Positions 7,644 to 13,822 of a stretch of 15,851 nt of DNA are shown in pieces. The DNA comes from Candidatus Omnitrophota bacterium (GTDB taxonomy: Bacteria; Omnitrophota; Gorgyraeia; Gygaellales; Profunditerraquicolaceae). Positions within the stretch are counted from its first letter, which is position 1. Every line of letters begins with the position of its first letter. A model generated the notes under the pieces. That model had not been told where the DNA came from, did not search any database, and saw only the letters and a program-made list of their open reading frames with translations. A program made the translations under genes and the position numbers. Location: positions 1-15,851 of the forward strand of contig VGKK01000016.1 of NCBI GenBank assembly GCA_016867095.1, in the 5' to 3' direction.

Positions 7644-8524
7644 CAGTATTCAAATTTTGCCCGGATTACCTTCATATTCGCCAAAGTAGTGATTAGGATA
7701 ATACCGAATAACGTATAGGCGATGGCCGAGGCATAGCCCATCTCAAAACGCTGGAATCCCCTTTCATAAAGATAAGCCACCAGGCTCAGCGCCGAATCCA
7801 GCGCGCCTCCTACCCCCTCGCCGGCGCCGCCGGTCATAATATAAACCTGCTCAAATAACTGGAATGAATTTATCACCGACATAATCACCGCAAATATTAG
7901 CGTCGGCCGCAGGAGCGGCAGAGTAATCTTCCAGAATTTATGCCAGGCGCCCGCGCCGTCAATATCCGCGGCCTCATAATAAGTTTGCGGTATGGCCTGC
8001 AGGCCGGCCAGTAAGAGTATCATATTATACCCCAAGCCCGCCCAGATGGACATAATCATAATCGCAGGCAGGGTCCATGTCGGCGACATCAACCAGTCCA
8101 CCGGAGCAATGCCGATTTTCAGCAGCCAGTAATTAATCAAGCCGTATTTTTCTCCGGCAAAAAGCCATTTCCAGATTACCGCCACTGCTACCGCCGAGGT
8201 GGCTGCCGGCATGAAAAAAACCGCCTTATAAAAATTCTTAAACCTGACCTTCCGGTCAATGGCTACCGCCAATAATAAAGATATGGAGATGCCAACCGGC
8301 ACCACCACCATTACATAAAGGGCGGTATTAGCGAGCGCCTTCCAAAAACGCGGGTCCTTTGAAAAAATCTGAACATAATTACCCATGCCCACCCAGGCCG
8401 GCGCGCTCAGGGCATTATAACGGGTAAAACTCAAAAAAAATGAAGCAATCGCCGGGATAAACACAAAGATGGAAAATAAGGCCATTGCCGGCGCAATGAA
8501 TAAATAAGAAACTTTAGATTTCAT
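7643..8524 (-). CDS. Carbohydrate ABC transporter permease, MalF type (CUT1-like)
   Basis: This is an inner-membrane permease partner of the MalG-type protein. It has about six hydrophobic helices, starting with an N-terminal one at 6-31 followed by SFTRYN. The EAA loop spans about 184-207 (EAADIDGAGAWHKF then LPLLRP). The compact length of 293 residues matches MsmF/UgpA-type sugar permeases rather than the longer enteric MalF. It overlaps the upstream isomerase gene by 11 bases and the downstream permease by one base, so the three are translationally coupled. The transported sugar cannot be read from the sequence. Confidence 0.95.
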   Translation of the reverse strand: MKSKVSYLFIAPAMALFSIFVFIPAIASFFLSFTRYNALSAPAWVGMGNYVQIFSKDPRFWKALANTALYVMVVVPVGISISLLLAVAIDRKVRFKNFYKAVFFMPAATSAVAVAVIWKWLFAGEKYGLINYWLLKIGIAPVDWLMSPTWTLPAIMIMSIWAGLGYNMILLLAGLQAIPQTYYEAADIDGAGAWHKFWKITLPLLRPTLIFAVIMSVINSFQLFEQVYIMTGGAGEGVGGALDSALSLVAYLYERGFQRFEMGYASAIAYTLFGIILITTLANMKVIRAKFEY

Positions 8525-9320
8525 ACTTTAGGGCGTATCTTTTGAGCATGGCCACAGCCTTGGGGATATAAACCATTTCATCCTGCTGGAAAAAATCCTG
8601 GCCTTCAAATTCCAAGGAGAAAAACCCCCGGTACTGCGCTTTTTTAAGAATCTGAAAAATCCGGTCATAATCAAAATATAATTCCCGGTTATCCTCGCTC
8701 ATATGGTGCACCTTGGCGTGGATATGCGGGGCATAGCCGATGGTATCCTCAATGGCCTTATAATTGTCCTTGTCCTGGTAATTACCCGTATCCAGGTTGA
8801 GCTTTACCCATTCTGAATTTATTTCTTTTACAAGGCGTAAAGTATCTACTGCCGTGGGCAAAAATCCTCCGTCATTATGCGGCTCAATGGCCAGGACTAT
8901 GCCTGCGTCTTTGGCGTATTTTTCGCATTCCTTAATGCATTCCACCATTAGCGGCCAGAGCTTTTCTTTGTCCGCGCAAGGCTCGGGCCAGCCGGAAAAA
9001 ATCCGCAGCACCGGAGCGCCGAGAATAAATCCCGCCTCCAGCCACTTTTTAATCGCCTCCACCTCTTTCTTCCTCTCTGCGGCCGCGGCTTTGCCGAAAT
9101 TATTTCCCGGCGACAGGCAGCAAATGGTCAAATGTAAATCCGTCGCCATTTTCTTATAGGTAAGCAGGGATTTCTTATCGGCCCCGGGCAGGTGGTCGGC
9201 AATAATATCTATCCCGCCTAATTTTAATTCGCCGGCTGCCTTCTCCAGCAATCCGCTAAAAGTCAGATTCCCCGCTTCCAGCGACTTGTGATATGACCAG
9301 CTGCACAGACCTAACTTCAT
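8514..9320 (-). CDS. Sugar phosphate isomerase/epimerase (AP-endonuclease-2-like TIM barrel)
   Basis: This is a 268-residue metal-dependent TIM barrel of the xylose-isomerase-like superfamily, acting on a sugar or keto-sugar in the cytoplasm. It opens with MKLGLCSWSY. The expected divalent-metal ligands lie in AIEPHN (Glu146), LDTGNY (Asp177), IHAKVHH (around His201) and SLEFEG (Glu237). I chose ATG 9320 instead of the upstream TTG at 9332 because GGAG lies six bases before it and would be inside the coding sequence otherwise. The stop overlaps the MalF-type permease start by 11 bases. Next to two Gfo/Idh/MocA genes, it suggests a keto-sugar or inositol-like conversion, but the exact reaction is unassigned. 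Confidence 0.9.
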   Translation of the reverse strand: MKLGLCSWSYHKSLEAGNLTFSGLLEKAAGELKLGGIDIIADHLPGADKKSLLTYKKMATDLHLTICCLSPGNNFGKAAAAERKKEVEAIKKWLEAGFILGAPVLRIFSGWPEPCADKEKLWPLMVECIKECEKYAKDAGIVLAIEPHNDGGFLPTAVDTLRLVKEINSEWVKLNLDTGNYQDKDNYKAIEDTIGYAPHIHAKVHHMSEDNRELYFDYDRIFQILKKAQYRGFFSLEFEGQDFFQQDEMVYIPKAVAMLKRYALKYEI

Positions 9321-9334
9321 AATCCACTCCAATC

Positions 9335-9459
9335 AAATTACAATAAACAAATCACAAACAAATCCAAAATCCCAATTACCAAATGACCCAAACGGTTTTG
9401 GCCATTGTAATTTTGGTATTCGGTATTGTTTGTAATTTGTGATTTGGAATTTGTAATTT
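9335..9459. repeat. Intergenic inverted-repeat element, copy 2
   Basis: The left arm begins aaattacaataaacaaatcac and the right arm ends gatttggaatttgtaattt, its approximate reverse complement, around a centre near 9395. Bases 9419-9459 are nearly identical to 4207-4247 (one difference in 41). It fills the spacer between an oxidoreductase stop (9467) and the isomerase start (9320). It either ends or attenuates transcription there or is a neutral insertion within the operon. Confidence 0.8.
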
Positions 9460-9466
9460 AACATTT

Positions 9467-10507
9467 TTATTTTATAGCAACCCATTTCCCGGTTTTATGC
9501 GACTCGTATGCCGCTAAAATCAATTTCAGCGTTTCCCTTCCTTCTTCGCCGGAAACAAAAGGCGTCTTAGCCTGGGCCAGGCAGTCAATAAAATAATGAA
9601 TAGAGTTTTCCCAGTCGCCGCCCGGGCCGAACTCGGGGTATGTTATTTCCCGGGGATGGTTAGGGTCGCCGTTTTTCTCGTCCCTGGCTAAAATCACGGT
9701 TACTGGATGCTCGCTGCCGATGGAGGTAATCATCTTGCCCTTATCTCCGTAGCAATAGGTCAGCACTTCATAAGGCCGGGTAGTCCAGCTGCATTCAAAT
9801 TCGCCTTTTGCCCCGTCCGCGAACCCGAGCATTACGGTGGCGTTGTCATCAACCGGGATTTTCTTTTCCAGGGTCTGGATATTCGCGCAAACCTCGGTTA
9901 CCTGCGCGCCCTTAAACCAGCGCACCAAATCCGCGATATGCACTCCGATATCCACCATACACCCGCCGCCGGACTTGGCCTTTTCGTAATACCAGCTTTT
10001 CTTTTCTTCTGACCAGTATTCCGGCCCGGCATGGCCGATACGGCCGCGGATATTATGAATTCTGCCCAAGACACCGCTCTCCAAAACTTTTTTGGCGGCC
10101 TGATGCACAGGATTAAACCGGTGGCTCTGCTCCACCATTAAGAATACCTTATTTTTCCGCGCCGCCTTAATCATATTTTCCGCGGCGGCCAGCGAAATGG
10201 TAATCGGCTTCTCCACTAAAACGTGTTTTTTATTCTCCGCCGCGCCTACGGCTATCTCCTCGTGCAGGTAATTCGGGGTATTCACGAAAACCGCGTCCAG
10301 GTCGCTTCTTTTCACCAATTTTTTCCAGTCCGCGGTTATCTCCGCGCCTTTTAAGGAAAATTTATCCGCCAGCGCCTTTGCCCTTTCCTCTATAATATCG
10401 CACAGGCAGGCTATCTCAGCCTTATCCCGGTAATTTACTAAATTAGGCAGGCTTGCCCGCTCGCTGATTTTCCCGCAACCGATTACTCCTACCCTTATCT
10501 TAGTCAT
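9467..10507 (-). CDS. Gfo/Idh/MocA family NAD(P)-dependent oxidoreductase (1)
   Basis: This is a 346-residue cytoplasmic dehydrogenase of the glucose-fructose oxidoreductase/inositol dehydrogenase family. The N-terminal Rossmann fold is marked by VGVIGCGKIS (6-15). The family EKP motif (99-101) carries the conserved Lys, and the substrate-site segment MVDIGVHIADLVRW has the D186...H190...D193 pattern. The C-terminal β-sheet domain is complete. It probably oxidises a ring hydroxyl of a sugar or polyol. The substrate cannot be deduced. It differs clearly in sequence from the upstream homologue at 10641-11669, so the two are not a recent duplication. The start ATG has only a weak ribosome site (TTAGG directly before it). 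Confidence 0.93.
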   Translation of the reverse strand: MTKIRVGVIGCGKISERASLPNLVNYRDKAEIACLCDIIEERAKALADKFSLKGAEITADWKKLVKRSDLDAVFVNTPNYLHEEIAVGAAENKKHVLVEKPITISLAAAENMIKAARKNKVFLMVEQSHRFNPVHQAAKKVLESGVLGRIHNIRGRIGHAGPEYWSEEKKSWYYEKAKSGGGCMVDIGVHIADLVRWFKGAQVTEVCANIQTLEKKIPVDDNATVMLGFADGAKGEFECSWTTRPYEVLTYCYGDKGKMITSIGSEHPVTVILARDEKNGDPNHPREITYPEFGPGGDWENSIHYFIDCLAQAKTPFVSGEEGRETLKLILAAYESHKTGKWVAIK

Positions 10508-10510
10508 CCT

Positions 10511-10636
10511 AATTCCCTATTCATGAAATAACCAATAATCAAACAAAGTTTCTTAAGAACTCGTCTGTTTGGTTATTGAGACCTGGCTTATTGGTCATTG
10601 TTTGGTTATTGTTTCTTGGGATTTGGTTATTTCGCT
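10511..10636. repeat. Intergenic inverted-repeat element of 'gaaataaccaa' words
   Basis: The arm gaaataaccaa at 10525-10535 is exactly complementary to ttggttatttc at 10623-10633. The region between is filled with related words (gtttggttatt, cttattggtcattg). It occupies the whole spacer between the two oxidoreductase genes. It resembles the elements at 4101-4260 and 9335-9459 in architecture but uses a different word set. Confidence 0.65.
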
Positions 10637-10640
10637 ATTC

Positions 10641-11669
10641 TTAATTAAAATATATCCTCTTACCTGTGCGTGCGGATTTATAAATATTCCAGACTACTTT
10701 TTGCGTCTTAATCGCTTCTTCGGGGCTCACCGGCGGCTGAACGCCCTCGCCCAGCGCCTGGTAAAACTTTTTTATCTGAATCCAATGGCAATACCCCCAA
10801 TAATCCTTCCTGCCCTTGCCGTAATCAATGTATTCGCCGGGCCGGGGTTTTGCCTCCAGCGCCCTGCCGTCGGAAAATTCAATCCTGGCCGCGTCCTTGA
10901 CGATTTTGGCCCTGGCCTTATGGGCGTCTATCTCAATCTCGGGGTCGGCGTCATAGGAATAGAAATTTATCAGATAAAAACAGATATACGCGCCCTTCTT
11001 AAACTTAATTACTCCCTCGGCCAGGTCCTCTACTTCAATAAACTTATGCATCCTGCGGCGGGTTTGCGCCTCAACATAGTCTATCTCGTCATTGATAAGC
11101 CAGAGCAAGACATCCACAAAATGGATGGCCTGGTCAATTAAAACCCCGCCCCCTTCTTTGGCGAGCCTGCCTTTCCAGTCGCTCATCCGGTAATAACTGT
11201 CCGGCTTATGGTAGCTTAAAACCAGCTTTGCCGCCTTAATCCTGCCGATTTTGCCGTTTAAAATATTTTTCTTGACCAGTTGCGAGCCGGGATTGTACCT
11301 GTTCTGGAAGATAACCGCTAATTTGACGCGGTTATTTTTGGCGGCCTGTCGCATCTTTTCCGCGTCGGCGGGCGTAATGGAAATGGGTTTTTCAATCAAG
11401 ACATTTATTTTTTTATTCAGGGCCTGGATGGCCATCGGGGGGTGTAAATAATGGGGAGTTAAGATATGCACTGCCTGGAGCCTTTCTTCGCGCAGCATCT
11501 GTTGGTAATCAAGGTAGTGGCGGCAATGATACCTGGCTGCTGCCTGGCGCGCGCGGCCGGGCTTAATATCGCAAACCGCCGCCAATTCCGCGCCCGGGGT
11601 GTTTACCAGCGCCTGGGCGTGCATGGGAAAGATATTGCCGCAACCAACGATGCCTACTCGAAACTTCAT
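10641..11669 (-). CDS. Gfo/Idh/MocA family NAD(P)-dependent oxidoreductase (2)
   Basis: This is a 342-residue cytoplasmic dehydrogenase. VGIVGCGNIF (5-14) is the dinucleotide-binding loop, and EKPISITPADAEKM from 93 carries the catalytic-site EKP. LIDQAIHFVDVLLW has the D179...H183...D186 arrangement of the family. The C-terminal half contains YWGYCHW and ends in PEEAIKTQKVVWNIYKSARTGK, a common tail in this family. It starts 8 bases after the stop of the LacI-like gene, with no strong ribosome site, so coupled translation is likely. Its role with the second oxidoreductase and the isomerase is unknown. Sequential oxidation and epimerisation of a sugar is my inference. Confidence 0.93.
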   Translation of the reverse strand: MKFRVGIVGCGNIFPMHAQALVNTPGAELAAVCDIKPGRARQAAARYHCRHYLDYQQMLREERLQAVHILTPHYLHPPMAIQALNKKINVLIEKPISITPADAEKMRQAAKNNRVKLAVIFQNRYNPGSQLVKKNILNGKIGRIKAAKLVLSYHKPDSYYRMSDWKGRLAKEGGGVLIDQAIHFVDVLLWLINDEIDYVEAQTRRRMHKFIEVEDLAEGVIKFKKGAYICFYLINFYSYDADPEIEIDAHKARAKIVKDAARIEFSDGRALEAKPRPGEYIDYGKGRKDYWGYCHWIQIKKFYQALGEGVQPPVSPEEAIKTQKVVWNIYKSARTGKRIYFN

Positions 11670-11677
11670 TTTCTGTT

Positions 11678-12499
11678 TTACGTTACCGACAGTTCCTTAA
11701 CCGAATTTCTTTTGATGAGCTTGGTATTGTCTAAAAGGATTTGGACAGGCTGTTTAGGCTTTCCCTGAATAATTTGGGTTAGGTGCTTGACGCCTAAAGA
11801 TGCCAAACCGCCAAAAGGCTGCTCTACCGTAGTCAGGGGCACTTCGGCCAACTGGCCTTGCGGGATATTGTCAAACCCGACAAAGGAAATATCCGCCGGT
11901 ATTTTCCGGCCGGCCTGCCTGGCGGCTTCCATCGCGCCGATGGCCATTTCATCTCCGCCTACAAACACCGCTGTAGGAAGTTTATCTAAGGAAAGGAGCT
12001 CCTTCATCGCCTGCCTGCCGGATTCCCGCGACCAATCGCCGCTTACAATATAACCTTTCTCTAAATCTATTTTTGCCGCCGAAAGGCCCGCTTGAAAACC
12101 CTCCAGCCTCTGGATGCCTGCCTGGGCGTTTAATTTGCCGGTAATAACCGCCAGGCGCCGGTGCCCGGCCTTAACCAGGTAATCCGCTACCCTAAAAGCC
12201 GCCTTATGATTATCTATGCCCGCGCAATTATATTTTGCGCGGGAGTCGTAGTAATTTAAGATTAAATAAGGTATCTTTTTATCTATCGCCTTCTTTACCC
12301 CGTCTTCATTGCCCAGCATATCCGCGAAGAGCACCCCGCGCGCCGGGTGCGTCTTCCAGGAAGTAGCAATCAATAAATCCACATCCGCCTCAATCGCTAC
12401 CTTGCTGACCTCCTTGATAATCTCCAGGGTATAAAAGGTAGAAAACATATTCTCATAATGCGGGATAATTAAAGTAAGGTTTATGCGTTCTTTGGCCAT
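11678..12499 (-). CDS. Headless LacI-type sugar-binding regulator domain (no HTH)
   Basis: This is a 273-residue cytoplasmic periplasmic-binding-protein-like sensor of the LacI/GalR type. From ATG 12499 it begins directly with INLTLIIPHYENMF, the first strand of the LacI core. LACI landmarks follow: AGIDNHKAAF, GHRRLAVITG (112-121), GFQAGL, AVFVGGDEMAIGAMEAARQAGRKIPADISFVGFDNIP (177-213, quoted here only by its end points AVFVGGD and FVGFDNIP), and PLTTVEQP. The roughly 60-residue N-terminal helix-turn-helix that LacI repressors need for DNA binding is absent. Upstream codons in frame (to a TTG at 12565) come from repeat sequence and have no HTH character. There is no signal peptide, so it is not an ABC solute-binding protein. 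It follows the HTH-containing ROK-like gene by 13 bases with no ribosome site and may partner that protein. Confidence 0.85.
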   Translation of the reverse strand: MAKERINLTLIIPHYENMFSTFYTLEIIKEVSKVAIEADVDLLIATSWKTHPARGVLFADMLGNEDGVKKAIDKKIPYLILNYYDSRAKYNCAGIDNHKAAFRVADYLVKAGHRRLAVITGKLNAQAGIQRLEGFQAGLSAAKIDLEKGYIVSGDWSRESGRQAMKELLSLDKLPTAVFVGGDEMAIGAMEAARQAGRKIPADISFVGFDNIPQGQLAEVPLTTVEQPFGGLASLGVKHLTQIIQGKPKQPVQILLDNTKLIKRNSVKELSVT

Positions 12500-12512
12500 A
12501 TTATTAAAAAGG

Positions 12513-13748
12513 TTAAAAACTTTTGATTTTTGCCTTGAACTTGTGACTTGCCTGCCCTGAGCCAAGCCGAAGGGCGACTTTTGACTTGTGACTTATTATT
12601 CCGACGCAACCGCCCAGGCCGGAACCTACGCCTAAAAAGGCGAATTTTCCCTGCCGGGCCGCGGCAAGGCCGAAATTTACATTAGCCAGGCCTGCGGCTA
12701 TTCCATCATTTATAATATAAACCCGATAATTATGCAAGGTTTTTTTTCTTAAAACAGCTTCTAAACTCCGGCTAAAATTAAACCCGTCCTTTTTCCTGAA
12801 AAAGGGCAGGTAATCCGTGGAATTAAGGATAGCGCTGCTGGCCGCGGTGGTGCCGGGAACTGCCACCGCGATATATTCAGAACAGGCTAAACCCATTTTA
12901 CGGGCATACGCCTCTGTCTTACCCACCAGGCGGGCCATTTTTTCCAAAATGGCCGCGCGGATACGCCTGCCTAATTCTCTTTCTCCTTTAGTATAATTCC
13001 GGCGGGAATCTAAAAATTTCTTCAGTTGTTTCTTATAAGGAGTCTTCAATGAACAGTTAAAAAGGCAATATTCTTTTTGCCCTTTCAGGATTTGCTCTGT
13101 CTTGGGGTCTATGCCCACTAAAGCCGCGCCGATATCATCCCGGCCTAAATCCAGGCCTATAACCGCGATTTTCTTGCGGCCTTCTTTCCTTGCCTCTTTA
13201 GCCGCTATTGCCAGGATTTTTGCTGCCGCGCCTAAAACCCCGGCCTCTTTACCCGGAAACTTGGCCTGCTCCACTCTTATCCTGGAAAAACCGTCCCGGG
13301 ATAAATATTCTTTGAGCAAGCTGACTAAAAGCCTGCCGGTTTTGCCTTCGGAAACGCCGCCGCCGATGAGCGCCAGGTCAAGGCCCTTCCAATAATTCTT
13401 TTGGCGGCTGGGCCAATTCTTTTTAAATCCTTTGCCTCTTGTCAAAGCCTCAATCCCCAGCGCCCCGTTTAGAGCCAGGGCGCGCAGGATTATCCGCGCC
13501 TGTTTTTTTGCCGAGGGGTGATGGCTTAATAATGCCTTGGTTACGGAAACGCCGGTGATTTTACCTTTTTCTTTAAAGCGGCAAAAAACTCTTTCAGCTT
13601 TGCTGCGGCTGCAGTCAAAACTGGCGGCCAATTCACCTAATGCCCGGCCGCTGAATAAATCTTCAAATGTCTTCTCGGGGCAGGCAGCAGAAATGCCTTT
13701 GACATCCCAAATCTGCCCGTCGCCCAGAATCTTAACTTGTCTAATCAC
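12513..13748 (-). CDS. HTH plus circularly permuted ROK-kinase-like protein, 3' end replaced by repeat
   Basis: This is a 411-residue protein with ROK (ASKHA-fold sugar kinase/regulator) motifs in unusual order. Residues about 36-62 look like a helix-turn-helix (LGELAASFDCSRSKAERVF). Then come what are normally C-terminal ROK motifs: LIGGGVS (127-133) and AGVLGAA (169-175). Only after these come the normally N-terminal ones: GLDLGRDDIG (198-207, phosphate-1), VAVPG (295-299), IINDG (345-349, with the catalytic-type Asp) and FLGVGSGLGGCVG (371-383). The usual EIGH and zinc CxC motifs are not seen. Residues 384-411 are translated from a dispersed repeat and are probably not native. The GTG start has no ribosome site, but a promoter ends 9 bases upstream. 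A sugar sensor/regulator or kinase is possible. I am confident in the motifs, less so in activity. Confidence 0.8.
   Translation of the reverse strand: MIRQVKILGDGQIWDVKGISAACPEKTFEDLFSGRALGELAASFDCSRSKAERVFCRFKEKGKITGVSVTKALLSHHPSAKKQARIILRALALNGALGIEALTRGKGFKKNWPSRQKNYWKGLDLALIGGGVSEGKTGRLLVSLLKEYLSRDGFSRIRVEQAKFPGKEAGVLGAAAKILAIAAKEARKEGRKKIAVIGLDLGRDDIGAALVGIDPKTEQILKGQKEYCLFNCSLKTPYKKQLKKFLDSRRNYTKGERELGRRIRAAILEKMARLVGKTEAYARKMGLACSEYIAVAVPGTTAASSAILNSTDYLPFFRKKDGFNFSRSLEAVLRKKTLHNYRVYIINDGIAAGLANVNFGLAAARQGKFAFLGVGSGLGGCVGIISHKSKVALRLGSGQASHKFKAKIKSF
12537..12597. repeat. Dispersed repeat forming the 3' end of the ROK-like ORF
   Basis: Two identical 11-mers acttgtgactt (12539-12549 and 12584-12594) flank a segment with a GCCCT/AGGGC stem (12554-12558, 12571-12575). 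Translated on the minus strand it gives LRLGSGQA, a peptide I recall as a recurrent junk-like motif in candidate-phylum proteins. The same 11-mer occurs at 175-185. The ORF reads through it and stops at 12513, so the native C-terminus of the ROK-like protein was probably altered. Confidence 0.7.
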
Positions 13749-13757
13749 AACTATATA

Positions 13758-13786
13758 AGTTTAGCACAAATTCAGCCTAATATCAA
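13758..13786 (-). promoter_or_regulatory. Putative σ70-type promoter of the ROK-like gene
   Basis: On the minus strand TTGATA (13786-13781) and TAAACT (13763-13758) are separated by exactly 17 bases. The -10 box ends 9 bases before the GTG start, so transcription would begin within about 0-4 bases of the start codon, giving a leaderless or near-leaderless message. This fits the absence of a ribosome site. It may drive the regulator and oxidoreductase genes downstream. Confidence 0.45.
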
Positions 13787-13822
13787 GGCGATATTAATTT
13801 TGCCTCCTAATTGAGAAGTCAA

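Noticed and set aside
10569..11141. Plus-strand open frame of 190 codons opposite the second oxidoreductase
   Set aside because: It begins in a repeat element and overlaps a well-supported Gfo/Idh/MocA gene. No independent evidence of coding.
11678..12499. The LacI-like protein as the missing ABC solute-binding protein
   Set aside because: It has no signal peptide or lipobox and its motifs (GHRRLAVITG, SFVGFDNIP) are those of cytoplasmic LacI regulators.
12500..12565. Upstream TTG extension of the LacI-like gene
   Set aside because: The extra 22 residues derive from the dispersed repeat and show no HTH. ATG 12499 starts exactly at the conserved LacI core.
13799..13806. AGGAGG on the minus strand just after the PilZ stop
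   Set aside because: No start codon at proper spacing opens a frame of useful length. The nearest TTG frame stops after a few codons.
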